Shown here: positions 47,101-58,430 of the stretch, piece by piece | Numbering within the stretch: the stretch's first letter is position 1 | Layout of the letters: each line of letters starts with the position of its first letter | Assembly: GCA_021464415.1 (NCBI GenBank) | Contig: CM038468.1 | Coordinates: 30,306,969-30,370,968, forward strand | Source of the DNA: Lonicera japonica | Lineage: Eukaryota; Streptophyta; Magnoliopsida; Dipsacales; Caprifoliaceae | DNA length: 64,000 bases | Reading direction: 5' to 3' | Notes under the pieces: generated by a model | What the model was told of the DNA's origin: nothing | Seen by the model: the letters and a program-made list of their open reading frames with translations, nothing else | Database searches by the model: none | Position numbers and translations under genes: made by a program

Positions 47101-50100
47101 CTGTGGATATTGATAGGGAGGCTGTAACGAGGAAAGGTTGCACGCAATTAACTTCAAGGACATTCCGCAAAAAGTTTATTAAGAAATTGTGCGCATTTTT
47201 TTTTTTATCAAAATATTTGTTACTTCTGTCTTAAATTAAGAGTTCATTACATTTTTTTGCAATATACTAAATTTATTGATTGTGATGAATTTAGTGTATT
47301 TTTAAAAAGTATAAAAGTCAAATATAAATTTTTGATTAGAGACAAATTAAGGGACTGTGAGAATGATAGCTCCGGTTAAATTAGGCAAATTGAATATTTA
47401 AACTATCATTTCAGATTCCCCTTTCTCACATCCCATCACCATTTAAACATAAATTTATTTCAGACGCCCTTAATTAGGCCATTGTAGTATATAAAGTATA
47501 AATAGTTCTTTTATATTTAAGTATTAACCATTACTCTAGCTAATAGAATATGTCATGTAATTGTTCTTAAAAAAAAAGTTGTCATTTATTTTTCATAGTA
47601 GTCCGCTTAGATCATTTAAAATAAAACTAGTGGTGTGTTTGACTACTTAATTTCAAATTTTGAAATCGGAAATTGGAGAAAAAAATATTAAATACAATTC
47701 AACCATTGAAATAATGTAAACTAGTTGTTGCCAAACACGCCTTAAAGATTTTTTATACCTTTTGAATAAAAATCCACTTTAGAAATGGAAAAATTATACA
47801 AGCATGTGAGTTCTCGTACCATGTATGATGTATAAATAGTTCTCATAGGCAGATTAAGTATTAACTTATATTCTAATAAAATCTCATAATTAAAATAATT
47901 TACGTATCATTTATTTTTTATTTTTCTGAATTTGACGTGGCACCACGTGAACACGAATAATTCAATGCTGGCTAAGCATAAAACCTCGGGAAAAGGTGAA
48001 AGGTAACTTACACGAGAATTGTCAATAGGATATAGAGATTCAGCTGGGGTCCAAAAAGGAGTGGGAAGCTGTACATGTTTAAATAAAATGAGGAAATATT
48101 ATATACATGTCTAAATAAAATGAGGAAATATTACACACAATCACCTTCAATGAGAAATTCCACAAAAAGTGTCACAAAATTAAGAGTTCATTTAATTATT
48201 CTTTTTTGCAATATTTCAAATATATTGATTATTAAATTTAATGCATTTTTAAATTAAACAGAAAAAACTACTTTTTTCACATATGTTAAGTATTAATCTC
48301 AAAGGGAAAGGGTACATACTAAAAATCACGTAGCCTACAAGAATTCGATGAAAGGTAGAATTCAATCATATTTTGATTGGATTGCGTTATTGATTTGATT
48401 GTACCGTATGCTTTGTGAATATTAATTAAATTCTGTTGTATTACATTATTACAATTGATAGGATTACATGTAAAAAAAAACGGTTTTTCAGTATTATAAA
48501 ATTATTTTTTAAAAAATAACCTCGACATTTGTGACTTTCACAAACTATAGCAAGTTTTGTGACTACCAATAGCAATCACAACTGAAAACAATTGTGACCG
48601 CTAATGACCATCACAATTTACAAAATTTGTGACCGCTAGGAGCAATCACAAATTGACTTTTTGGATGCCATGGAAAGTGGCATTGGTAAATCATATTAAT
48701 GTGTACTGTAACTGTTTTGTGATTGTTTTTATCATATGACTATATATCATTTATGTGAGAGTTATTTCTGATTGTTATTGCCTTATTGGCAATCACTAGT
48801 GAATAATTTATTAGGCATCCAAAATGAATTAATCGATCTCCCACCTGATCCATCCATCCCCGCCCCCCTGAAAATGGATTGATTTAAAATAGAAAATGTA
48901 AAATATCTAAATTTATTCTCGTATTTTTTAAAGGTTTTTATTTTTTATCTCATGGCATTATCATAAATGACATGCTTTGGACATCCTCACATAAATATCA
49001 ATTAGTTTCACATGATTATCTTAAGATGCAAGCTATCCAACGGGGCAAGCACAAAAACCGTCATTATCATGGCATGGTATTTATGAAAACCCTTAGTATG
49101 CAGGGCAATTGTATGGGAGTATGAAAACCCTAAGTATGCATGGCATGGTATTTATATTAACATCCTATATAACTATGCAAGTATTGCGCATGGTAATATA
49201 GAAACTCAACTTGGGACTTTATTTAGTGAAAAGTATATGCATGCCTTAAGTTGGAGGCTGAATAAAAGATATAAGAGGGATAATAAGCCCGTTGATGAAC
49301 CTCGGTTTCTCGCTACTGCGCCCTCGTGTATATCTATGGAAGCTCCTTGACAATTTTATCTTAATTAATTCACTCAATTTTATTTGTTGATTTGCCCCAA
49401 CATTGGAGCTGAAATCTATCTATTCCTCGACAAAATTTGTTGCCCTCTCTCCTGCCCAATTGCCCTATATAAATTCATAGGATCTAGGAGTTATGTCACG
49501 TGACATATCTCTACGTAGATGCGTCGTGCAGCATGCCCAAACAATAATTACTACTTATAAAGTTAGGTTTATCTTGACACTAATTACAAGGTACACGTGT
49601 TGCGCATGACACATTATCTTTCTTGTATTGTGCGGTACCTTGATATGATAAGCAGTATATCGCTAGGTGGACCTTGCCGTAATTTTTACTTATTTGGGCC
49701 CTCCTAGTAAATAAAGTAAAAATAGCTCTTACGTACACTATTAATTAATATTACTCTAGCTAAAAGAATATGTGTTTAAATTTCATAGTAATTAATCTGC
49801 TGAAATCATTTAAATATATAAAACTAAAGGTTTTTATACGCTTTGTATAGAATCCACCTTACAAATGGAAAAAAAAAGAAAAGAAAAAAAAAAGGGCCTT
49901 TTCTCCTTATAGAAACGTGTCCTTTTTTGGGTATAAACAAAAGCATATAAGCTCGTTACGAGATTAGGGTACGTAGAACCAAACTACAATCTTCTAACTT
50001 AATTCCCAGCCTTTTAATTTACAAGAGGAAAATATATTTAGAAGCCCACGTGATCTCACTACGGTATCCTCAATAACTGGTCACTAACAACTCCTATATA

Positions 50101-53100
50101 CTTAACCAATTCACCCGCTACCTATAACCTTCAAACGTATTATAAATAAGTTGTACTATTACCAAATCAATTGTACTTATTATTAAAATAATGTAAAGTT
50201 TTATGAGCATATTATAAAACTTCTTAAAATAATAATAATTTCTGACAAAGAAATAACTATTTTATTCCTACAGATAGCCTTGCGAATTATAGGAATTTAG
50301 TTTTAACCATTGACCCTAATATCTCCATTCTCGTAAATAAAACATAAATAATTCTCATATATGAATTAATTTATTAAACTTGAAATCATTTGTGAAAAGT
50401 TAAAAAAGTTCACTTACATTTGTTGCCGGAATATTTGCATAAGGACGTGGATATTGCGCTAGGACTTCTGAAGGTGCGAGGGTACTTTGTACATAATTGA
50501 ATAATACGTTTATCGTAAGATTGTATTTGTTTATACGTCAAAATATTTATTATTTTGATCCTAAATTAAGAATTTATTCTATTTTTTTTGCAATATACCA
50601 AATTCATTGAAAGAAATTAGTTAGAAGGGCTTTGTATATTGAGGGGTTTTAATAAATGATACATCTTTTTGGGCATAAGTTTAAAGTCGATTTTTTAAAA
50701 GACGATATTTTACAAAAAGAGCAGAAAATTATGTTTAATTTTTATTTTTTATCATTATTTTTTTAATAGATAGAATATCGATTTTAGCCTTTGGACAATT
50801 GTTTGAATATATCGCTTATTTTTAAATCTTAAGTGTAATTATTGTTTTCCTCATTGATTTTTTAAATTCATTTTTTTTACAAATATCGGTGAATGAGTTA
50901 TAGACATTTTTCTTTTTTTCAGTAATTATCCCTTATTTTTAACTCTTAAGTGCAATTATTGTTTTCATCTCATTGATTTTTTAAATTCATTTTTTTTTAC
51001 AACTATCGGTGAATGATTTATAGACATTTTCTTTTCTTTTTTCCAGTAATTATATATGTTAGGTATTTTATCGGTCCAATAATTTCTGTTGTATTTTTCC
51101 TATTATCTTAATATTATACATATATCGTAGGCATTTTAACACTAATTGATTTACGTCTCCACAAACAAATTTAGCATCATTCCACCGTGTTGTCGACTTG
51201 TCGTAGTGCTAGACATGATGTTCCAAACATTTTATTTCCATCGTTTTATCCAAAAACAATTACCATGTAGGCATTTTATTTGTTGGGGTAATAGATGCTT
51301 TGACTTTATTGAGCCGGGTATTTTTATTGGCGGTAATTATCGGCTTACCTTGTTGGGCCTTTTTCTTGTTATGATCCACTTTATTATTACCTTCATTTCA
51401 AGAACAATGGGCCATTTCAATTAATTTAAAGCCCATATTGAAGAGAATCATTATACAATTTTATTCATTCCGATTTGTTCTAAAAGATAATTTCTTCTTC
51501 CACTTTAATTAAGTTGTTTAGTGAAAGGGAGCTTTGTGTTACTTTGTACGTGTTTGAAGAATTATGTCGTATATTGCTAGGGTTCACACACAATTTTAGA
51601 CGTTATGATTAGAAGAGGAAGAAGAAAACTAAGAAGAAGAAGAAGACGACGAAGAGAGGAGAGAGGAGAGAGGAAGAAGAAAGGAAAGAAAAGTTGGCCA
51701 TGGAGGAAGGGGGAGAAGTTGGAAATGATAAAAAAAATAATAAAAGAAATAAAAAAGAAAGAAAGAAAGAAAAGAGAGGAGAATTTGGTGTTGCTGAGAT
51801 ATGATAATAATGACTTTAATTTAGAGAATCGCATATGTTTTATATGTTTCCTTTCTATGTTATTTCTCATGTTTGATTATTTTTTCTGATTTTTGGATTG
51901 TTCGATATAGTAAATTTGATAAAAATACATATTTTCTTTTTTCTGTCTCAATTATGGTATTCTGATTGAAAATGTGTCATAATAATATTACATTTGTACA
52001 GTTTGCTTTTGCCTTTCCTTCAGTATATATAGAAGCAGAAATTAAATGTTTAATGTGCTGCATTATATAATTTGTACAGTTTGTTTTTGCCTTTTCCTTC
52101 AATATACATGGAAAAATTGCACGATAACAAATTAAACTATATGTTTTTATACCTCTTATATAAAACCCATCATAGAAGTAGAACGATCATAGAATCATGT
52201 CTGTTTTATTACTTTTATTTCGGAGCTTTGTGTTATTATGTATGGTTTTGAAGGATTATCTTTATTCCGGAGCTTTGTGTTACTTTGTTACTTTGTATGG
52301 GTTCGAAAGAGAAGAAGAAGAAGAAGAAGAAGAAGAAGAAGAAGAAGAAGAAGAAGAGCATGGAATGGGGAGGGGTTCGAAATGATAAAAAATAGAAGAA
52401 AACAAAAAGGAAGAAAAGAGAGGAGAATTTGGTGTTGCTGAGATATTATGATAATAACGAACTTTACAAAAACGCATATGTTTCTTATGCTTTCTTTCTA
52501 TGTTATTTCTCGCGCGTGTTTGATTTATTTTTTCGGATTTCTTGATTGTTTGATATAGTAAATCTGATAAAAATACATATTTTCTTTTTTCTCTCTCAAT
52601 TATAGTATTCTGATTGAAAATGTGTCATATTAATATTACATTTGTACAGTTTGTTTTGCTTTTCCTTCAGTATATATAGAAATAGAAGTTAATTGTTTAA
52701 TTTGCGCAGCATTATATAATTTCTACAGTTTGTTTTTGCCTTTCCTTCAACATATATAAAAAAAAATTGCACGATAACAAATTCAACAATAGGTTTTTAT
52801 ACCTTTTATATAAACCCAACCATAGAAATAGAACGATTATCTTATCATGTCTATTTTTATACCTCTAATGAAATCTCTTATTTGAAATCCATACTATATC
52901 ATTTATTTTTTATTTTCCTGAATTTAGTCATGTCTATATTTATACCTCTAACGAAATTTGATACTAGAAAACAATACTATGTCATTTATTTTTTATTTTC
53001 CTAAATTTTAGGTCCCACCACGTGGACACGAATAATTTATTACTGGCTAAGCACAAAACCTAGGGAAAAAGGGAAAAGGTAAAAGGTAACTTACATGAGA

Positions 53101-56100
53101 ATTGTCATTAGGATGTGGAGATTCAGATGGGATCCGAAAAGGAGCAGGAACCTGTACATGTTTAAATAAAATGAGGAAATATTACATACATGTCTAAATA
53201 AAATGAGGAAATATTACACACAATCACCTTCAATGAGACATTCCACAAAAAGTTTGTCACAAGATAACTTTAGTTTTTTAATGAAACTATTTACCTTTTC
53301 CCTCCTAAATTTAGAGTTCATTTAAGTAATTTTTTTTATTTTTTTTGCAATATTTCAAATATATAGATTATTAAATTTAATGCATTTTTAAATCAAACAG
53401 AAAAAACTACTTTTTTTTCACAAGTGTTAAGCGTTCATCTCAAAGGGAAAGGCAACATATTAAAAATCACGTAGCCTAGAAGAATTCGATGAAACGTAGC
53501 GTTCATCATATTTTGATAGGATTGCACTGTGAATATTGATTTGATTGTAGGGTGTATGTTCTGTGAATTGATTGAATTGTATTCTAATACATTATTAAAA
53601 TTGATTGGATTGCATGTAAAAAAAAATTGATTTTTCAATATTATTAAATTATTTTTTATAAAATAGTTTCAACATTTGTGATTGTCACAAACAATAGAAA
53701 GTTTTGTAACTAATTTATGATTGCCACATGTTATAAGTTTTGTGACTACCAATAGGAGTCACAACTAACGACAATTGTGACTACCAATGACCATCACAAT
53801 TACAAAATTTGTGACCGCTATGAGCAATCACAAATTGTCTTTGTGACTGTGATGGAAAGTGGCAGTAGAAAATCAAATTAATGAGTATTGTAACTGTTTT
53901 TGACAATCAAAAAAATCAACTTGGGACTTTATTTAGCGAAAAGTATATGCATGCCTCAAGTTGGAGGCTGAATAAAAGATATAAGAGGGATAATAAGCCC
54001 GTTGATGAACCTCAGTTTCTTGCAACTGCGCCCTCCTGTATATCTATGGAAGCTCCTCTACAATTTTATCTCAATTAATTCACTCAATTTTATTTATTGA
54101 TTTACCCAACATTGGAGCTTAAATCTATCTATTCCTCGACAAAATTTGTTGCCCTCTCTCCCACCCAATTGCCCTATATATATTCATAGGACCTGGGAGG
54201 ATATGTCACGCCCATGTAGATGTGTCGTGCGACATGCCCAAACATTGATTACTGCTTATAAAGTTAGGTTTATCTGGACACTAATTACAAGGCATCCTCA
54301 ATAACTATGGCACTAATAACTCCTATATATTTAACCAATTCACCCGCTACCTATAACCTTCACACGTATTATAAATGAGTTGTACTATTACCAAATCAAT
54401 TACACTTAACAATGTACAGTTTTATAATCATATAGTACAACTTCTTAAAATAATAATAATTTCTGACAAAGAAATAACTGTTTTGTTACTATGAATAGCC
54501 TTACGAATTAATTATATGGAAAAAAAAATTAACAGTAAGCCCTAACATCTCCATTCTCATATATAAAGCATAAATAATTCTCATATATGAATTAATTTAT
54601 TAAATATGAAATCATTTGTGAAAAGTTTAAAAAGTTAACTTACATTTGTTGCGCGAATATTCGCATAAGGCCGTGGATAATGCGCTGGGACTTCTGAAAG
54701 TGCGAGGGGACTCTGTACATATTTGAATAATACGTTTATCGTAAGATTGTATTTGTTTATACGTCAAAATATTTATTACTTTCATCTTAAATTAAGATTT
54801 TATTTTATTGTTTTGCAATGTCCCAAATTTATTGATTATGTAAGAATTAGTTAGAATGACTATATATTTTGAGGGGTTTTAGTAAATGACACATCTTTTT
54901 GGGCATTAGTTTGAAGTCGATTTTTTTTATAAAAGACGACATTTTATTAAAAGAGCAGAAAAATATGTTTATTTTTTATTTTTTTAATAGATAGAATATC
55001 GATTTTAGCCTTTGGACAATTGTTTGAATATCCTTTATTTTTAGCTCTTAAGGGAAATTATTGTTTTCCTCTCATTGATTTTTTAAATTCATATTTTTTT
55101 GTACAATCATCAGTGAATGAACTATAGACGTATTTTTTTTTCAATAATTATATATGTTAGGCATTTTACCAGTTCAATAATTTTTGTTGTATTTTTCCTA
55201 TTTTCTTAAAATTATATGTATATCGTAGGCATTTTACCATTATTTAATTTACGTTTCCACAGACAAATTTAGCATCATTCCACTATGTTGTCGTAGTGCT
55301 TAGACATGATGTTCTAGACATTTTATTTCCATCTTTTTTTCCAAAAACAAGTACCATGTAGCCATTCTATTTGTAGGGGCAATAGATGTTTTGACTTTAT
55401 TGGCCCGGGTATTTTTGTTGTTGGTAATTTATGGCTCGACCTTGGTTGGCCTTTTGTTGTTATGATCGACATTATTATTACCTTTTTTCAAGAACAGTGG
55501 GCCCAAGAGAGCTTTGTGTTATTTTGTATGGGATTGAAGGATTATGTTGTATGTTGCTAGGGTTCACACATAATTTTCGACGTTGTGATTAGAAAAGGAT
55601 TGTTAGGGTTCACATACAATTTTCGACGTTGTGATTAGAAAAGGAGAAGTTTCAATGTTGTTATTAGAAACGGATTGCTAGGGCTCACACACAATTTTTG
55701 ACATTGTGATTAGAAAAGGAGGAGGAGGAGGAGGATGGCCGCGGAGGAAGGGGGAGGAGTTCGAAATGATAAAAAACAGAAGGAAAAAAAAGGAAGAAAA
55801 GAGAGGATAATTTGGTGTTGCTGAGATATTATGATAATAATGACTTTTACATAATCGTATATTTTTCTTATGTTTCCTTTCTATGTTATTTTTAAGGTTT
55901 TTTTTTTTTGTTTGATATAGTAAATCTGATTAAAATACATATTTTCTTTTTTCTGTCTCAATTATGGTATTCTAATTGAAAATGTGTCATATTAATATTA
56001 CATTTATGCAGTTTGTTTTTTCCTTTCCTTCGGTATATATAGAAATTGAAATTAAATGTTTAATTTGCCGCATTATATAATTTGTACAATTTGTTTTTGC

Positions 56101-57600
56101 CTTTCCTTCAATGTATATAGAAAAATTGCTCGATAACAAATTAAACAATAGGTTTTTATATCTCTTATATAAAACCCACCATATAAATAGAATGATTATA
56201 CTATCATGTCTGTTTTTATTCCTCTAATAAAATGTCGTATTTGAAATCAATATTATATCATTTATTTTTTATTTTACTGAATTTTATGTGGCACCAGGTG
56301 AAGACGAATCACAACCCAAGCTCAAAATTTAGGGAAAAGTTAAAAAGTAACTTACATTTGTTAGGTATGGATATTCTGCTTGGAGTTCAGACCACGTGTA
56401 AGGCGGCTGTACGTAATTAATTTAAATAAATTAGGATAAACACAATTAACTTCAAGGACGTATTCCACATGCAAAAAGCTATATCACAAGATTGCATATT
56501 TACTCTTTTCGTCACAAATTCACAATTCATTGCACTTTTGCGCAATAAACTGATGAATTGCATTCTAAAAAAATTGTAAAACTCAAACACGTAATTGACC
56601 ACCCCCCCCCCCCGGGGCTCTTTCTCTCTTTTAAAAAATATATATTTGTCTTGTCTTTATTTGATCAATTTAGTCCTAATTTTTCGTTTGATGATCGAAT
56701 TGATATTTACCTTGTTGAATCTAGTCTTTTAATGTCCTATTTTGTATGTTGTTGGTTGTTTGATAGATTTAGCCATAATTTTAGCCCAAGTTTATAAACA
56801 GTTTTATTTGTTCTTGTAAGTTTTTGTTTGTTTTGTACACAATTTTTTGTTAGTTTTATATTGTTATGTTGTTATTATATCTTTGTTTTAATATCCTATG
56901 AGCTTTAGCCCCAAATTTGATATTTTTAACCCTATTTTCAGTTAGCCTTAATGGTTGTTTGGTGATGTATATTAAATAAGATATTTTCTAACAAGATTAA
57001 AAATAAAGAAGTCTTGCAATTTCTCAAAAATAAAACTTCATATAATGTTATTACAATTTGTAATTGTAATCTACATGTTTGTTGGATTGTATGAACGACT
57101 TCTAATTTTGTGTTTGCATATAATTATTATAAATTTTTTTAACTGCTTCAATATATATATATATATTTCCACCAATTACCATTCCCCGTCCCCACCACCA
57201 AATCCAAAATCTGGTTTTGCCACTGTGCCAAATAGACCCAAATATATTTTTTTTTGGTACCTTTTGTATATAAATAAACCGTAGAAATGGAAAAATTATA
57301 GAAGCGGGCAGTTCTCTTAACCCAATCTCGTAAATGGAGTATAAATAGTTCTCATAGACAAATTAGCTACGTTTTAATTATTACTAACAAAATATATGTC
57401 ATATTTGAAATAATTTATTTATCATTTTTTCTCTTTAGTTTTTTCTGGCACCACGAAAAATCCAACACCCAGCAAAGCTCGAAATTTACGGAAAAGTAAA
57501 AAAAATAAAATAAAATAAAAGGGAGTTTATTACTTACAAGATAATTGTGGTCCATAGAATGTGGAAATTCAGCTGAGGAACGATACACACCCATGGAACC
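43893..57600 (-). CDS. Exon-array gene with C-terminal RING-CH-like finger (partial model)
   Basis: Proposed minus-strand gene with nine exons: 57538-57600, 56356-56406, 54644-54712, 53095-53151, 50418-50486, 48012-48068, 47071-47121, 44428-44491, 43893-44128. The first seven are 63, 51, 69, 57, 69, 57 and 51 nt, all multiples of three, all phase 0, and all followed by GTAAGT. Six are preceded by a TACAG, TGCAG or TTACAG acceptor. Each encodes a short Pro/Tyr-rich module with an (S/A)E..x..P or YP..N pattern. The eighth exon ends in phase 1, and the ninth must be entered in phase 1 to read the zinc finger. The role is unknown. The finger suggests a ubiquitin ligase, which is inference. No ATG exon was located upstream, and the exon at 50418 lacks an acceptor, so the locus may be a pseudogene. 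Confidence 0.55.
44428..44491 (-). other. Penultimate exon (64 nt)
   Basis: The acceptor TTCTTTGCAG is strong and the donor is G followed by GTAAAT. The exon reads IGYMYSKLVLRPQPTTLANQ, I and one extra base. Together with the next exon (intron of 299 bp, 44129-44427), the extra G completes a GAT codon and leads directly into the zinc-finger frame. This phase match is the main evidence that the two belong to one transcript. Confidence 0.55.
44530..44560 (+). repeat. (AT)n microsatellite
   Basis: A run of TA dinucleotides lies in the intron just upstream of the 64-nt exon. Confidence 0.9.
45005..45330. mobile_element. MITE related to the one at 31.5 kb (diverged)
   Basis: The left part (CACTTTTGCACTTTCAACTA, TGAAATTCATTTTG, TTTTTACTTTAGTCC) is mirrored by the right part (GTACTAAAGTGAAAAT, CAAAATGACTTCATGG). 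The central AACGGTTAGG parallels the 31.5 kb element. The target duplication is not recognisable. Confidence 0.6.
45536..45845 (+). pseudogene. Possible LINE ORF1-like or linker fragment
   Basis: The frame reads VVGSVSSHVTRSAIQ.., SSSANDGFITVISKVYKRRA and later, after a shift, LTPKSAKGYHLRPTRKCH and a stop. An acidic/Ser-rich stretch followed by DGF.TV.SK..KRR occurs in plant LINE proteins near the end of the ORF1-like part. It lies in the intron between the 47071 and 44428 exons and is on the opposite strand. Confidence 0.35.
47071..47121 (-). other. Array exon A1 (51 nt, 17 codons)
   Basis: The acceptor is CTCGTTACAG and the donor GTAAGT. It encodes PPYQYPQRPNASNRVTN in phase 0. Same length and ending (TN) as the exon at 56356-56406. 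On the far side of its donor lies the ggcaccacgtg word shared by most of the units. Confidence 0.6.
48012..48068 (-). other. Array exon B1 (57 nt, 19 codons)
   Basis: The acceptor is ATGTACAG and the donor GTAAGT. It encodes LPTPFWTPAESLYPIDNSR in phase 0. It is the duplicate of the exon at 53095-53151, and the flanking introns are shared too (tttaaataaaatgaggaaat). Confidence 0.62.
50418..50486 (-). other. Array exon C1 (69 nt), acceptor lost
   Basis: The donor GTAAGT is intact, and the exon would read STLAPSEVLAQYPRPYANIP and three more residues in phase 0. The acceptor reads GTACAA where the duplicate at 54644-54712 has GTACAG. The nearest usable AG would shift the frame by two bases. Skipping the exon keeps the frame because it is 69 nt in phase 0. 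Confidence 0.55.
51605..51790 (+). repeat. Purine-rich GA/GAA tract
   Basis: Strongly purine-rich sequence produces an artificial Arg/Lys/Glu-rich frame. Equivalent tracts occur at 52305-52430 and 55715-55810 in the other copies of the triplicated unit. Confidence 0.85.
52309..52357 (+). repeat. (GAA)n microsatellite
   Basis: About 16 uninterrupted GAA triplets lie within one of three copies of the duplicated unit. The sister copies have shorter tracts, so it expanded after the duplication. Confidence 0.95.
53095..53151 (-). other. Array exon B2 (57 nt, 19 codons)
   Basis: The acceptor is ATGTACAG and the donor GTAAGT. It encodes VPAPFRIPSESPHPNDNSH in phase 0. Compared with B1, most differences change the amino acid, but length, phase and splice sites are kept. 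Confidence 0.62.
53881..54078 (+). other. Unassigned conserved frame, duplicated at 49.2 kb
   Basis: The plus frame contains GTLFSEKYMHASSWRLNKRY and PVDEPQFLATAPSCISMEAP. Its copy at about 49205-49355 has a TGA near the end. Sequence identity between the copies stays about as high well beyond the frame, so conservation does not favour coding. The minus strand of the same block is also partly open (ETEVHQRAYYPSYIFYSASN). No family recognised. Confidence 0.25.
54644..54712 (-). other. Array exon C2 (69 nt, 23 codons)
   Basis: The acceptor is ATGTACAG and the donor GTAAGT. It encodes SPLALSEVPAHYPRPYANIR and ATN in phase 0, with no stop or indel relative to C1. Confidence 0.62.
56356..56406 (-). 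other. Array exon A2 (51 nt, 17 codons)
   Basis: The acceptor is ACGTACAG and the donor GTAAGT. It encodes PPYTWSELQAEYPYLTN in phase 0. Confidence 0.6.
57538..57600 (-). other. Array exon D (63 nt, 21 codons), most upstream found
   Basis: The acceptor is CACGTGCAG and the donor GTAAGT. It encodes GSMGVYRSSAEFPHSMDHNY and L in phase 0. No further upstream unit was recognised between here and the Copia LTR at 61042, although a 5' exon without repeat similarity would be easy to miss by eye. Confidence 0.58.
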
Positions 57601-58199
57601 CTGCACGTGTTTAAATAAAATGAGTAACGATACCCCACAATATTTAATCAAAATGAATCAGATATTGAATAAGTTTTTTAATCATATATTTATTGCTTCC
57701 GTCCAAATTAAGAAATTATTAATATTTTTTGTAATATTTTAAATTTATTGGTCATGACGAAATTAGTGCTTTTATAAAACATAAAACTTAAACATAAACT
57801 TTTAACTAGCTAGGACAGAGGGAGTACTATATGACTGCTCCGCTTAAAGCCGTCCAAGCATTTTTTTCTTTGTATTCTTTTCATTTCGTATTATTAGTTC
57901 CATTTTAACTTTGATAAAAATTATATTCAACCTAACCTATGGTCAAAACTATAACTAATTTTCTACTATGAGTTTAGTGCATTGATTAATTAATTATGTT
58001 CCAAAAAAAATAAAAAATGAACTATCATTTTCATATAGTTTGATCGAAAAAGAAAGCATGACTATTATTTCTAGTGTGCTTTAAATAAAACTATTCTTAT
58101 TTATTTTTTCCTATTTTCATAAAAAATAAATCTATTGTCTCGGCAACAACATTTCATTTTGACTACAGTACTCTTTGATAAAACATAATGGGTAAAATC

Positions 58200-58430
58200 T
58201 GTTGAGAATGGTTGGCTCAAACTATTGATCCCACATGAAAAAATTGTAGAATTTAACATGGGTATATAAGTGGGAGAGAGTCTCCACATAGTAACGAGAC
58301 CTTTTAAGTGAAAAACCCCACGCCTATGGCCCAAAAGTGTTTAAGTTGGAGACAATATCGATACTATGTGCGCGGACTGGCGGGCCCGGTTGGTGCTCTG
58401 GGCCCGACCTGAGTGTCGGCGGGCACAACA
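58200..58430. mobile_element. TRIM-like solo LTR (231 bp)
   Basis: The termini TGTTGAGAATGG and GGCGGGCACAACA (TGTTG..CAACA) are flanked by perfect 5-bp direct repeats AAATC (58195-58199 and 58431-58435). The body carries gatcccacatg, gtgaaaaaccccacgcctat and a GC-rich end, common in short plant LTRs. There is no internal region. Confidence 0.85.

Larger units (their letters stand above)
47930..56235 (-). repeat. Tandem segmental duplication carrying the exons
   Basis: 47930-51530 corresponds, in the same order, to 53000-55505: exon B, the ttgtgacc/ggtcacaa-like short repeats at 48530-48660 and 53680-53850, the block at 49205-49500 and 53920-54220, exon C, and the atcattccac..cgtagtgct..gacatgatgtt block at 51175 and 55270. 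A further unit occurs three times, at about 51530-52200, 52205-52860 and 55505-56230 (gatatagtaaatctgat, aaaatgtgtcat, ttgcacgataac). Offsets between pairs drift from 5.08 to 3.98 kb, so internal indels have accumulated. Confidence 0.85.

Noticed and set aside
51605..51889. 94-codon Arg/Lys/Glu-rich frame
   Set aside because: It comes from a purine-rich GA/GAA tract; the sister copies have different lengths and no kept frame.
53881..54078. A conserved plus-strand gene duplicated at 49.2 kb
   Set aside because: Identity between copies does not drop outside the frame and one copy has a stop; the opposite strand is partly open too.
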